From positions 1-53,386 of the forward strand of contig NZ_JAKRFQ010000006.1 of assembly GCF_022347985.1 (NCBI RefSeq): a stretch of 53,386 bases of DNA, written 5' to 3'. The stretch's first letter is position 1, and the number at the start of each line of letters is the position of its first letter. The notes under the pieces are model-generated. The model was not told the DNA's origin. It did not search any database and saw nothing but the letters and a program-made list of their open reading frames with translations. This stretch comes from Photobacterium sp. OFAV2-7. Lineage in GTDB: Bacteria > Pseudomonadota > Gammaproteobacteria > Enterobacterales > Vibrionaceae. Shown here piece after piece: positions 36,001-44,647 of the stretch. The position numbers and the translations under genes were made by a program.

Positions 36001-36125
36001 AGTGACGAGCTTTCAATCTGCGGAAATTGAGAAATGGGCAAACGTTGTGATGCCATCGCTCCTGCAATGATGATGATGAGCGAGATCACTATCGCAAGCA
36101 CCGGTTTTTTAACAAAGATGTCCAT
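33066..36125 (-). CDS. RND multidrug efflux permease
   Basis: A 1019-residue HAE1/AcrB-type inner-membrane pump. N-terminal FVKKPVLAIVISL and IAGAMASQRLPISQFPQIE are typical, and the TM4 proton-relay pair is D398-D399 in GLVVDDAIVVVE. The ATG overlaps the TAA of the adaptor gene by one base (TAATG). No outer-membrane channel is encoded, so TolC is presumably used. Substrates unknown. The divergent TetR gene at 37577 and its two operators control the operon. Confidence 0.93.
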   Translation of the reverse strand: MDIFVKKPVLAIVISLIIIIAGAMASQRLPISQFPQIESSSLVISTEYVGVSADVVKGFVTEPIERVAMSVPGVDYIDSTTTAGLSKVTVWLKLNENSTDALAELNSRLGQISYELPDGAQDPSVSVTRVDRPGATFYLNVSSATMDRAELTDFLEREVTPWFASVEGVQSADVLGGRKPAIRVWLDPLKMASLNIGAHEVHQALNDNNVIASLGHVESATQNISIMSNALHQNTEDFRKLIVKKSGDTFVYLGDIARIELGEDRGTDSARLDLSESVFIGIVTAPGSNEISIGDALYKQLAAINARMPEGTAITIGYDGTQYMRDALKEIFTTLIETVLLVGFVILLLMGSFRTALIPLVTIPISILGSTAAILLAGFALNLLTILAIVLSVGLVVDDAIVVVENVARHMRNGKGRIEAALISSRELIRPIFSMTITLALVFAPIGFVSGLSGALFKEFAFTLAIAVLFSGVVAVTLSPIMSAYVSQEKGKEGRLTRKVNRAFDHLSVLYENGLYRVFSYRRALITSAVVLSLLIVPFYLFSQKELAPVEDQSSLFVISEAPSGSSLDYSTPFMQEAVGSILQMDGVDNVWQTVTESGGFSGINFVPYEQRSYSTSDALQQIYFALKQITGLRVYPTAPMPLPTAGQFDVEMVIQSQDSYTNMTQYAYQLLEAAQMSGMFMFVDTDLKVDMPHAQLEFDNKKMMDLGLTTKAVTDQISLMVSEQDVTRFDSHGKAYRVIPMVDKQTLNSSESLLTLQIKTPNGDFVPLNSIANLQQTIGVRSIARFNQLNSFRILGGLVPGTTPDQALNILERKAEEILPQDYQVNYAGSSRQLRQEGNSLFSMLAVALFVVYMVLSIQFNSFRAPLVVLLGSVPLALAGGMSFSFLGMTTMNIYAQIGFITLVGLVAKNGILITEFANELQYKGYQKLDAIVHSAKLRLRPILMTTAATVLGHFPLVLVVGPGAEARNSIGIILVAGMIIGTVFTLFVLPAVYLALSENVNKPISSSIDTDQALVTK

Positions 36126-37273
36126 TATTGATCTCCCGTTGCCGCCACTAGAGGTGAGTTCGAGTGTGAACGTTCCTCTCTTGTACGAACTAACAGGCCT
36201 TCATAAAGTTTAAACGCTCCCGCTGCTGCGATTTTTTCGCCTTCTTGCAGGCCTTGGTTAATCAATTTAAACTCATCCGTTTCTGAAATAACTTGAACGG
36301 GCAATCGCGTCGCACGATAAGCTCCGGGCTCATACTCCTGAGGAACAAGCTTCATTACATACGAACCATAGAGGTCTTGGTTAACGGACGTCACTGGCAC
36401 TTGATAAACAGTCACGTTATCGCTGATAGGAATTAGGACTTCCAATGGCGTATTAGGTGTGTATTGGGCCAGCATTCGACTGACCTCAGCACGATATTTT
36501 AGACTGCGAGTGGTGTTCGATATTTGCGTATCTTTGGCGCTCACTTCTGCGAGTTGAAATGAGGATGTGCCTAAAGCATCAATATTTCTCACACGTACTT
36601 GAGAACCGACCCTTAGCTCTGGATAAAACTGAGGCACACTAAACTCCACCCAAACCGTATCGGTCACACCAACAAAATTTGAGAGCATCTGATTTGCAGA
36701 GACATAATCGCCTAACGTTATATCGTGAATTCCCATAACACCGTTAAATGGTGCGATAACCGTTTTTTGGGCGATGGTCGCTTGTAGTACTTCTATCTCA
36801 GATTGAATCACAATGAGATCGGCGTACGCTTGATCAAACTGTTCTTGGCTAATTGCATTTTTTGCTAATAATTTCTTATAGCGTTGATACACAGACGTAG
36901 CGTGTCGCTCGCGAGCCTTTGCCGATTTTATTCGAGCTTGCTCTTCTGAAATATCTAGCTGAAATAACAAATCCCCTTGCATTGCACTTTCGCCAGGCTT
37001 GATCCCGACAAACGCAACTTTACCCGATAATTCTGTGAACAATTCAGTTTGCAGCGGCGACGTAGCAGTACCCAGTACACTCACAGTGAGGGCATGCTCA
37101 GCGACTTTTACAGTCGCGGCATCGACCACTTCATAATGTTCAGGGAAGGATTCAGCCATATCGATGGCCGTTTTTATTTCATTGTATTTGTAATATCCCA
37201 AGCCACCGGTCACTAAACCCAAGCTTGAAACCACCAACAGCCAAGCCTTGTAAGTAGGCTTTTTCTTTTGCAT
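36125..37273 (-). CDS. RND efflux periplasmic adaptor
   Basis: A 382-residue membrane fusion protein with an N-terminal membrane anchor (KAWLLVVSSLGLVTGGLGYY), a lipoyl half (KPGESAMQGDLLFQLD), a coiled-coil hairpin (about residues 95-150), the second lipoyl half (KTVIAPFNGVMGIHD) and beta-barrel and membrane-proximal domains. I start at 37273 with GGTGAG upstream; the frame to 37306 is longer but has no ribosome site and would place the initiation codon close to the operator. First gene of the operon. Confidence 0.9.
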   Translation of the reverse strand: MQKKKPTYKAWLLVVSSLGLVTGGLGYYKYNEIKTAIDMAESFPEHYEVVDAATVKVAEHALTVSVLGTATSPLQTELFTELSGKVAFVGIKPGESAMQGDLLFQLDISEEQARIKSAKARERHATSVYQRYKKLLAKNAISQEQFDQAYADLIVIQSEIEVLQATIAQKTVIAPFNGVMGIHDITLGDYVSANQMLSNFVGVTDTVWVEFSVPQFYPELRVGSQVRVRNIDALGTSSFQLAEVSAKDTQISNTTRSLKYRAEVSRMLAQYTPNTPLEVLIPISDNVTVYQVPVTSVNQDLYGSYVMKLVPQEYEPGAYRATRLPVQVISETDEFKLINQGLQEGEKIAAAGAFKLYEGLLVRTREERSHSNSPLVAATGDQ

Positions 37274-37316
37274 AAACTCACCATCAAAATACACTAGCAA
37301 TCTCATCTGAATGATA

Positions 37317-37333
37317 TTCGAATAATATTCGAA
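37317..37333. promoter_or_regulatory. TetR operator, pump-side copy
   Basis: TTCGAATAATATTCGAA, a TTCGAA-N5-TTCGAA palindrome, 44 bases upstream of the adaptor start. A second copy lies next to the divergent TetR gene (37548-37564). Confidence 0.7.
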
Positions 37334-37547
37334 TGCGGGTAAATTTAAATTGCATAAATATTTTTGTCAAAATATGTAAATCTTAATTGAGGTATACAGG
37401 TTTACTTGTAAAAGAAAATAACTCTTTATTATCAATAATATAATACCAACAAATTGAAGTGAAAATTATATTTATTGACAATTTTTCCCGTTTCGTAGCA
37501 GCTTGCCTGTAACGATTGACTCAACCGCGTGGATTCATTAGCATCTC

Positions 37548-37564
37548 TTCGAACATTATTCGAA
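37548..37564. promoter_or_regulatory. TetR operator, regulator-side copy
   Basis: TTCGAACATTATTCGAA, the same TTCGAA-N5-TTCGAA design, ending 12 bases before the TetR start codon. Position suggests autorepression as well as pump control. Confidence 0.7.
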
Positions 37565-37576
37565 TGAAGGTACTCT

Positions 37577-38302
37577 ATGCCTGCGCCTAAGCACACTTTC
37601 GCTGAACAAGAACAACTAATCCTAGATGCTGCGGCACAATGCATCCTCGACAGCTCTTTGATCGACTTCAAAATGTCTGCCATTGCCAAGAATGCTGGCT
37701 TATCGATGGGGTCTGTTTATAAACACATTCAGTCTAAAGAAGATGTACTGGTCGCACTGTCTGTTCGGCTCGACAACCAAGCTTCTAGTGTAATTAGAAA
37801 GATTCTTGCTTTACCTTACTCGCTTCCGGCGAAGATAGTGGCCATAAACCTTGTATCACAAGAAGCCATGTACTCTTATCCTTTTGGCTATCAGTTACTG
37901 GCAATGCTAAATAGTAAAGACTTACTCGCAAAAGCCTCAGATAAATGGCTCACTAAGCTCTCTTTGATATCTATGGAAATCAGGAGTCAATTTCAAGATG
38001 CGTTGAGAGAATCGGTACGTACCGAAGAATTGCTGTGTGCAGAAGACGAAAAAGAAGCATTGATTGAAGAGTTTATGATGTTACATTGGGCTGTGAATAT
38101 TGGTTATCCGCAAATTCTTAATCAGCCGCACGATACGTATATTAACGAGGCTAAAACGAATGTTAATGTTCCACTCACTTTAGATCACCCGCTAGTACGC
38201 GCGACTATTCGTATGACAAACAGCTACCCTTGGAAAGAACCGATCACGAGAAAAGTAATGTCTGAAATACAGCAAGAACTTATCACACTAGGTTTAATAT
38301 AG
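37577..38302 (+). CDS. TetR-family repressor of the second RND pump
   Basis: A 241-residue regulator with an N-terminal helix-turn-helix (about residues 33-60, MSAIAKNAGLSMGSVYKHIQSKEDV) and a long ligand domain. It is transcribed away from the adaptor-pump operon across a 303-bp gap that holds two identical-design operators. The C-terminal domain (about 190 residues) is longer than in small TetR proteins, so the inducer class is not obvious. Confidence 0.9.
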   Translation: MPAPKHTFAEQEQLILDAAAQCILDSSLIDFKMSAIAKNAGLSMGSVYKHIQSKEDVLVALSVRLDNQASSVIRKILALPYSLPAKIVAINLVSQEAMYSYPFGYQLLAMLNSKDLLAKASDKWLTKLSLISMEIRSQFQDALRESVRTEELLCAEDEKEALIEEFMMLHWAVNIGYPQILNQPHDTYINEAKTNVNVPLTLDHPLVRATIRMTNSYPWKEPITRKVMSEIQQELITLGLI

Positions 38303-38483
38303 GCCCCTAGAAAGCAGTATGTATTCTTCTATGGTAATTAGAATCAGTAGCTAAAATTATTCTCGTTTAATATCCTAGAAAAATAAAGGGTATTGTATAG
38401 CAAAGGCCTCGCCGCAGGTTCATGGTATCACACTGACTTAAGGTAATATGGGTAGTTGGCTTAGCGTCGATAAAGAACGACCT

Positions 38484-38665
38484 ATGGAAAAAATAGTGTG
38501 GTGGGTGTATTGCTATGGACTCTTGGGAATATTTTGATTAATGGCGATTTGGCATCTTTATTATTGTTTGGCAGTTTTCTCGCCAATGCCGTGTTTGATC
38601 TGATTTCCGTGTTCGCACGCGGTGTGAGACTTATCAAGGGCACGCTGCTTGGTGGGGGGCATTAA
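38484..38665 (+). pseudogene. Possible frameshifted small membrane protein
   Basis: The frame MEKIVWWVYCYGLLGIF stops at 38537. A shifted frame across the same spot continues LINGDLASLLLFGSFLANAV and then FDLISVFARGVRLIKG to 38665, which reads as one small hydrophobic protein with a shift. No family is recognised. Otherwise 38303-38678 shows no gene. Confidence 0.3.
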
Positions 38666-38678
38666 GCGATGATATCTG

Positions 38679-38702
38679 CCCCCGCTCTGATAAGGGCGGG
38701 GG
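38679..38702. terminator. Hairpin between convergent units
   Basis: CCCCCGC and GCGGGGG pair around a 10-base loop, 16 bases beyond the lipoprotein stop on the minus strand. No strong T-run. Confidence 0.55.
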
Positions 38703-38718
38703 GATTTAACGGCCAGAA

Positions 38719-40653
38719 TTACCGAATGAGAGAGTGAGAGCGTATCTTACCTGTTAGCGTTCCTCCGTCGCAGGTAATGGTAAAATTCAGTGCCAACCTC
38801 TGATAACCAAGAGGGCGTCTGGTTTCACTGTCAGTACCTTCATCGACCCACTGGTTTTCCAATTCATCCAGTTGTAACGCAGAATCATTGCAATTGTAAG
38901 TCCATGACTTTCCTTCACTATTGAGATAAAAACTATTTCCCATCGATGAACTGGCATAGCCGTTATTTAGCTCGTGGGCAACCAACATATATGTATCATC
39001 CCAGCCGTCATCGATGCTGCGGATGTCTGCACTGTTGCTCTTTATATCTCCTGATGATTCAACAATATATAATAAGCTTACATTCGGATCGGGCGTGTAC
39101 AGCGAATCGGTTTCAAGCGAAAGATAGGAGCGGCCTGTAATTGGGTCTTCAATCATAAGCGCAACGTCAGAGCTAGACTCGCGGCCAAACGGGTCGGTAA
39201 TTTGGGCTTTGAACCGGTATATATGTCCAGGCGTCATTTCACGTGGATCAATCGCTGCCTGTGTGGCGTTGATTTGATTAACCGTTATGGTTTTGTCACC
39301 CCATGACTGGCTCCATTTAATAGAGAACGGCTGACTCTCATTGGTTACCTTTATCGGCTCTAACAGAACAGGCTCATTACTGTTAATTATTTGGTCTTTA
39401 GTGACGGATACTTCAAATGTTTCTTTGGTATCAAATGTGTAGGAGGCGTAATGTCTACCCTCATGATCCCTTAGGCTCAGAGAGTAATCGCTATCGACAG
39501 AAAGATCCTTTAGGAATCTCACTGTAACCCATGGCCCATCCGCAGAGATGTTATAGATGTCATCTGAAAGGGTAATACTGTGATAAGAATCGAACAGCTC
39601 TGCGTCCAGAAGATCCCTCGGTTCAGGCGCCGGGGCTACATACAACGTCTGAACGGGCCTGAGCGGTTGCTCGGCTGTTTTTGCTATTGCCGGGGATTGA
39701 TGCGGGAAATACCAACGCTCATCAGCGTTAGCAATGCGAGTAAAATCACCGGTTTTGGTTCCGCGACGTGAAGGAAAAGCAAATACCGCTCCCGACATCA
39801 TACTTGACCAGTCTACATCTGTATTTTCTTTCACACCGTTTACATTGACTGACACATTAGCCCAGTAGATCGTACTCCCAGGGCCTACCGATATAACATC
39901 ACTGTTGGCGCCACGGATTTCATACTGCCCCGACGTCGGGTATTGCTCGATAACCCCCTTAAGTGGCTCGGGGGTACGCAAGGCTAATTTTCCACTAAAC
40001 GATGCCGGTGCAGAAATGTCAGCTTTGGTTGTAACAGCGTAAGTGCCCTGATTGTAATCAATTATTTTTGTGGTAGCGCCATTATTAAAGAACATCGGTA
40101 CTTCGTTGACCACTACAGACTCATTGCCATTTAAGGTCATGGTTAACTTGGTCGTATGGGCGGATTCTATGGTCTGAGCTATATGGGCGCTATAGCTTAG
40201 GGTATATTGCTCTCCGTACCTGTCGTATTGGAGTTTTCCGGTTTCCAGGTCCCCGCTGAACTCCAGATACTGGCCACTTTTTGTTAATTGACTAAACTTG
40301 GCAGTTGCAGATCCTGTTATTGTTTCTCTGCCTGTTATGTCACAGTCTTTTAAATCAATGGACAGTACCCGATCGCTTAAGGTCACGGAGTAGCTACCGA
40401 TATGATCAAGCGTGGAGTTACACTCGCCGCTGACTTTGCCGTTATTGGCACCAAGCTGATGCAGCGCACTTATTATCAGGTTAGACATTGCCATGGGGTG
40501 TTCAAATGTTTCGAAACTCTTTGCCGCCACCACAGCATTTTGCTGATTTAATGCCGTCAGGGCATTACCTCCGCCATTACTGCTGTCACCGCCACCTCCA
40601 CATCCGCTAAAAATGCCTGTTAACCCAGCCAAAACGATAAGTTTTATTCTCAT
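38719..40653 (-). CDS. Large uncharacterised lipoprotein
   Basis: A 644-residue protein with a lipoprotein signal (GLTGIFSGC, Cys18) followed by a Gly/Ser linker (GGGGDSSNGGG). The rest is beta-rich and soluble, with an N-terminal part (about 30-290) and a C-terminal part containing Ig-like stretches (VNQINATQAAIDPREMTPGHIYRFKAQITDPFGRES near 450-490). I do not recognise a family. Probably on the outer membrane. It precedes the sugar locus but has its own promoter and only a weak resemblance to the shared motif. Confidence 0.8.
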   Translation of the reverse strand: MRIKLIVLAGLTGIFSGCGGGGDSSNGGGNALTALNQQNAVVAAKSFETFEHPMAMSNLIISALHQLGANNGKVSGECNSTLDHIGSYSVTLSDRVLSIDLKDCDITGRETITGSATAKFSQLTKSGQYLEFSGDLETGKLQYDRYGEQYTLSYSAHIAQTIESAHTTKLTMTLNGNESVVVNEVPMFFNNGATTKIIDYNQGTYAVTTKADISAPASFSGKLALRTPEPLKGVIEQYPTSGQYEIRGANSDVISVGPGSTIYWANVSVNVNGVKENTDVDWSSMMSGAVFAFPSRRGTKTGDFTRIANADERWYFPHQSPAIAKTAEQPLRPVQTLYVAPAPEPRDLLDAELFDSYHSITLSDDIYNISADGPWVTVRFLKDLSVDSDYSLSLRDHEGRHYASYTFDTKETFEVSVTKDQIINSNEPVLLEPIKVTNESQPFSIKWSQSWGDKTITVNQINATQAAIDPREMTPGHIYRFKAQITDPFGRESSSDVALMIEDPITGRSYLSLETDSLYTPDPNVSLLYIVESSGDIKSNSADIRSIDDGWDDTYMLVAHELNNGYASSSMGNSFYLNSEGKSWTYNCNDSALQLDELENQWVDEGTDSETRRPLGYQRLALNFTITCDGGTLTGKIRSHSLIR

Positions 40654-40914
40654 TCCTGATAACCTTGCCTATAAAATTGTTATTAAGATCATTTATTTGC
40701 GATGAGAATGTTTACTCTAATTGATATTTGCGTTCAATTTGTAATCAGTGCTTGTGTGAGAGCCGCCTCCTTATGTGCAGGTGATTGGGAATATCCCCTT
40801 TGACGCAGCCATCAACGCAGCTGTGGATTTATAAAACTTGGTATTTGGGGAATGGTTAACTAAGAATAAAATAACGTCATCTTCTTAACTATTTAACGTC
40901 TAGTATCGATAAAA

Positions 40915-40939
40915 AAATACCGCTCAATGAGCGGTATTT
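40915..40939 (-). terminator. Strong terminator of the GH51/zinc-ribbon operon
   Basis: AAATACCGCTC and GAGCGGTATTT form a perfect 11-bp stem with a 3-base loop; on the minus strand seven T residues overlap and follow the stem. It begins right after the zinc-ribbon gene. Confidence 0.88.
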
Positions 40940-40940
40940 G

Positions 40941-41219
40941 TCAGTCTTCAACCGTGTTTTCCACAGCCCCCCACTTGCTATAGGGGCATGCGTTCTTTTT
41001 CATCACTCCCCGAAGCTCAACATAGCAGCCGCACGCTCTACACACACCTTCATAGAGCTTGTCACATCCTTCACATGTCGACATTCGCTCTTGGTACGTT
41101 TCAGGCTCGACCTTAAGCTCTTCATCAATGTGCTTGATTTTCATCTCTAAGTTTGCGGCGAACTCTGCATCAATCTTTGCCATGATACAGGCTTTGCATT
41201 CGCGTAGGCTGCTAGTCAT
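40941..41219 (-). CDS. Small cysteine-rich zinc-ribbon protein (DUF6171-like), partner of GH51
   Basis: A 92-residue protein with CKAC (residues 8-11), CEGC (49-52), CRACGC (60-65) and C78, enough for two zinc sites, and a central helical segment. The ATG is one base from the TAA of the arabinofuranosidase gene, so it is translated with it; the frame to 41249 would overlap that gene. The resemblance to DUF6171 is by motif only. Its link to an arabinofuranosidase gene is unexplained. Confidence 0.8.
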   Translation of the reverse strand: MTSSLRECKACIMAKIDAEFAANLEMKIKHIDEELKVEPETYQERMSTCEGCDKLYEGVCRACGCYVELRGVMKKNACPYSKWGAVENTVED

Positions 41220-41220
41220 A

Positions 41221-42753
41221 TTACTTAACCTGTAGAGAGATGATCGCACAAGCAGGGATAGTTAACTTGATGCCTTCTTCAGTGATTTTGAAATCAGTGA
41301 AGTCTTCTTCGGTTACTAGCTCTGGGTTCTCAAACGTGTTGTGAGCGTTGTATTCACCAGCAATGATAGTAGCAGTTACTTTCTCTGGCTTAAGCTCTGC
41401 GAACTCAATTAGAAGCTCTTGAGCGTCAGTCATGGACGTATTGTTAACAGTAGTAGTAACTACACCACGACGGCTAAGTGAAGTAGACTCAAATAGCTCA
41501 GCAATTTGAGCGCCTTCAACACCGATTTCTTCAACACCTTCTAGGCGAGACTCAACTAGAGAAGCGTTTTTGTGCGGCTTCATCATGTTGAATACGTGGT
41601 ACGTTGGAGTTAGTACCATCTTGTCGCCTTCAGTTAGAATCATAGATTGAAGAACGTTAACTGTTTGAGCGATATTCGCCATGTCGATCTTGTCTGAGTG
41701 CTTGTTGAACACGTTTAGAGATAGTGCTGCAACTTGAGCACAGCGCATCGTGTTCTGTTGATATAGCCAGAATGGGTTAGTGCCTTCAGCAGCGTCGTAC
41801 CATGCACCCCATTCGTCGATCATTAGCTTAACTTGACCTTCTGGATCGTGCTTGCGCATGATTTCAGAGTGTTTGATAACCAGACCTTCAACGTCAGCCG
41901 CGCTGCGAAGAGTTTTGTACCACTCATCAGCAACGAAGTCAGTTGCAGAGCCGCGAGGGTGATCCATACGAGGGAATGAGTAGTAGTGAAGTGCAAGACC
42001 GCTAACTTTAGCGCCTGTCATCTCGTTGATCATATCCATCTCGTCACGACCGTCATTGTTGGTCATAAGAGTTTTCATAACTCGATCAGTCCAATCGAAG
42101 TCATTACGGTTTGGACCAGAAGCGATACGGCGGAAAGGTGCGTTCCAATCGTAAGTGCGGCAGAAGTTGTTGTAGCGGCGGAACTCGTTAGCGTAGTGCT
42201 CTGGGTTAAACATACCACCACAGCCCCACATTTCGTTACCGATACCAACGTAGTCAAGTTCCCAAGGTTCTTCACGACCGTTTGCCTTACGCTGAAGAAC
42301 AAGCTCAGAATCAACAGACGCTGTCATGTATTCAACCCATTCCTGCATTTCTTTTACAGAAGCTGAACCCATGTTTAGGTTAATGTAAGTCTTACAATCT
42401 AGCTGCTCACACAGTTCGAAAAACTCGTGGGTACCGAAGTGGTTTGACTCAAGAACACCGCCCCATAGAGAGTTGATGACTGGCTTACGTGTTTCTAGTG
42501 GACCAACACCTTCTTTCCAGTGGTAATCTTCTGCGAAGCAACCGCCAGGCCAACGTAATACAGGGATTTCTAGCTCTTTGAGTGCTTCAACTACGTCAGA
42601 ACGCATGCCGTTTACGTTCGGGATATCTGAGTCTTTGCCGACAAAAATCCCTTCATAGATACAGCGACCCAGGTGTTCGGCAAAATGGCCGTAGATATCT
42701 TCGCTAATTTGGCCAAGTTTCTTGTTCTCATTTACGACAAGCTTTTTCATCAT
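41221..42753 (-). CDS. abfA: GH51 alpha-L-arabinofuranosidase (cytoplasmic)
   Basis: A 510-residue enzyme without signal peptide that releases arabinofuranose from arabinoxylan or arabinan oligosaccharides. GH51 motifs are complete: RWPGGCFAEDYHW (67-79), acid/base E174 in GIGNEMWG and nucleophile E314 in MIDEWGAWYD. Two tandem ATGs follow AAGGGAATC; either may be used. The shared promoter motif lies 57 bases upstream (42810-42828). A zinc-ribbon gene follows after one base, then a terminator. Its codon usage looks strongly biased, as in highly expressed genes. Confidence 0.93.
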   Translation of the reverse strand: MMKKLVVNENKKLGQISEDIYGHFAEHLGRCIYEGIFVGKDSDIPNVNGMRSDVVEALKELEIPVLRWPGGCFAEDYHWKEGVGPLETRKPVINSLWGGVLESNHFGTHEFFELCEQLDCKTYINLNMGSASVKEMQEWVEYMTASVDSELVLQRKANGREEPWELDYVGIGNEMWGCGGMFNPEHYANEFRRYNNFCRTYDWNAPFRRIASGPNRNDFDWTDRVMKTLMTNNDGRDEMDMINEMTGAKVSGLALHYYSFPRMDHPRGSATDFVADEWYKTLRSAADVEGLVIKHSEIMRKHDPEGQVKLMIDEWGAWYDAAEGTNPFWLYQQNTMRCAQVAALSLNVFNKHSDKIDMANIAQTVNVLQSMILTEGDKMVLTPTYHVFNMMKPHKNASLVESRLEGVEEIGVEGAQIAELFESTSLSRRGVVTTTVNNTSMTDAQELLIEFAELKPEKVTATIIAGEYNAHNTFENPELVTEEDFTDFKITEEGIKLTIPACAIISLQVK

Positions 42754-42809
42754 GATTCCCTTGAAAATAATCTGGACGGACTCACTTTGCGCCAGAACGA
42801 ACAGCCAAA

Positions 42810-42828
42810 CAATTACGATATTTCACAA
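42810..42828 (-). promoter_or_regulatory. Shared motif upstream of abfA (site 5)
   Basis: On the minus strand TTGTGAAATATCGTAATTG, the exact consensus, ending 57 bases before the start of abfA. Confidence 0.7.
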
Positions 42829-42896
42829 CTAAAACGCCCCATTTAGCTAATGTGCTGGCTGTCTCATTTCGCCTTTCCGGCGGGAGGGCGGTGGTA

Positions 42897-42931
42897 CAAA
42901 AAAGCCAGCCCGTGAGTAACAGGCTGGCTTT
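42897..42931 (-). terminator. Terminator of the GPH symporter gene
   Basis: AAAGCCAGCC (42901-42910) and GGCTGGCTTT (42922-42931) pair around an 11-base loop; on the minus strand a run of seven T follows. It separates the symporter from abfA. Confidence 0.85.
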
Positions 42932-42960
42932 GGTGAATACAGGTTTTAATAAGCTAATGG

Positions 42961-44367
42961 CTAGGCTTCAAGGGGTTTGCCAATTTCGAGTTCCTTCATC
43001 GCTTCGTCTTTGGCAAGCTGACGGCGTGTTTTCAGATCGGCAGACACCTTGTCTGTCTTGTCTTTGGTCAGCGGGTAGAACAGCATAATCGTGATCCCCA
43101 GCACCATGAGGGCAAATGGGGCATGGATGCCAAGCAGTTCGAAGCCAAACAGTGCTGTTTCACTTTGTTCAAGGGAGTTCGGGACATATTCGTACCAGTC
43201 AAGAATGTAGCCAGGAACGATCCCGCCCAGTGCCAGCCCGACCTTCAGGGCAAAACCAATGATCGCGTTGCAGGTTCCGTCAATGCGCAGCCCGGTTTTC
43301 CACTCCCCGTATTCAATGACATCGGGGGCGAATGACCATAGCACACCAAGTGCAATCCCCATCCCGATATTGCACAGGAACGAAACTGCAAGGATCAGGG
43401 TTGGATCCAGCGTGAACCAGATATAGCTACGTGGAGCCGCGATACAGAAACCCAGGATAAGAATCCACTTTTTATCCATTCTCGGGATAAGAGGGCGAGC
43501 CAGGATAATCCCCATAATGGTCGCAATAATTTGGCAGATCATCAGCGGGGCAAACAAGGATTCGTCCAGCAGATAGTACTTCACCATATACAGACCGGAG
43601 GCGGTCACAATGGCCGACAGGCCAAACAGGGAAATAATGGCGGCGCAGAAAATGAGCAGCGGCTTGTTGCTGACCAGATACTTGAGGATATTGCCGACAC
43701 TGGCGTTTTGTTTTTTGGTGACTGTCGTCAGGTCGACATGCTCTGTACAGGTACGAAATGTCGTGATCCAGGAGGCAACGGCCATTACCGCGATGATAAT
43801 TGCTGCGATCTGATACCCTTTGGCATCGTTCCCTTCACCGGCCGCTGCGACGATAGCCGGGACGGCCGCTGCAACGAAGACAGGCAGCATGGCAAAGATA
43901 GAGCGGACGTTAAGAAGCTTGGTACGCACTTCTGAGCTTGGCGACATAACCGTCGCCAGTGAGATATAAGGGACGTTGCTGGAGGTATAAATCATCCCAA
44001 AGGCAATATAGGTAACGTAGGCATAGATAAGTTTGGTTGTCTCGTCCCAGCTTGTATCGGGAACGGTAAAGAGCGATACAAACGCAATGCCGAGCGGGAT
44101 GGCCATAAAACCGACGTAAGGGCGGAAGCGTCCCCAGCGGGTATTGGTCTTGTCAATAAAGTACCCCATGACAGGATCGTTAATGGCATCCCATAGTCGT
44201 GCGACAAGGAACAGGGTGCCGGCGGCAGCAGGCGCAATCCCGAAGACATCAGTGTAGAAAATCAGCAGGTAAATTGACGTGATTTGATAAACCAGATTGT
44301 TGCCGAAGTCGCCGATGCTGTAGCCAAAGACTTCCCTTTTTTTTAGCGGTTGAACTTGCTCGGACAT
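42961..44367 (-). CDS. GPH-family glycoside:cation symporter
   Basis: A 468-residue, 12-helix transporter of the melibiose-permease/XynT/YicJ group. Landmarks are GYSIGDFGNNLVYQ, DVFGIAPAAAGTLFLVARLWDAINDPVMGYFIDKTNTRWGRFRPY and DVIEYGEWKTGLRIDG. It imports small glycosides, here probably xylo- or arabino-oligosaccharides, with Na+ or H+. Start at 44367 has AGAGAGG upstream. The shared motif is at 44479-44497. It is divergent from the GH94-like gene, so uptake and cleavage share one regulatory gap. Confidence 0.92.
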   Translation of the reverse strand: MSEQVQPLKKREVFGYSIGDFGNNLVYQITSIYLLIFYTDVFGIAPAAAGTLFLVARLWDAINDPVMGYFIDKTNTRWGRFRPYVGFMAIPLGIAFVSLFTVPDTSWDETTKLIYAYVTYIAFGMIYTSSNVPYISLATVMSPSSEVRTKLLNVRSIFAMLPVFVAAAVPAIVAAAGEGNDAKGYQIAAIIIAVMAVASWITTFRTCTEHVDLTTVTKKQNASVGNILKYLVSNKPLLIFCAAIISLFGLSAIVTASGLYMVKYYLLDESLFAPLMICQIIATIMGIILARPLIPRMDKKWILILGFCIAAPRSYIWFTLDPTLILAVSFLCNIGMGIALGVLWSFAPDVIEYGEWKTGLRIDGTCNAIIGFALKVGLALGGIVPGYILDWYEYVPNSLEQSETALFGFELLGIHAPFALMVLGITIMLFYPLTKDKTDKVSADLKTRRQLAKDEAMKELEIGKPLEA

Positions 44368-44478
44368 GGTGCCTCTCTTTAATTGCCTATGTTCCGTTGG
44401 TTTTGGGTGCGTTATGCGTGATTCATACAAGGTTTACTCAGTTTGCCGAACAATGCTGCGCCTATGAAAACAGGCTAG

Positions 44479-44497
44479 CAATTACGATATTTAATAA
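44479..44497 (-). promoter_or_regulatory. Shared motif upstream of the symporter (site 6)
   Basis: On the minus strand TTATTAAATATCGTAATTG, about 112 bases before the symporter start at 44367. It matches the consensus at 17 of 19 positions. Confidence 0.62.
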
Positions 44498-44647
44498 ATG
44501 ACTATTAAGTGATGTTAATTGTGCCTGTTGTCTCGCTTTGGTATTCGCCGAAAAGGATTGGTTATGATTTTTGTTTTTAACTTGTTGTTTTGTATATGTT
44601 TAAATGGCTTTCTCTTTACTTCGTCACCATTGGGTTCTTCAGACGTC

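Noticed and set aside
40689-40740. A further copy of the shared motif before the large lipoprotein gene
   Set aside because: Only CAAATATCAATTAG resembles it; too few matching positions to count.
42075-42366. Long opposite-strand open frames within abfA, both GH3 genes and the GH2 gene
   Set aside because: They are shadows of GC-rich or codon-biased genes on the other strand with no ribosome site or domain.
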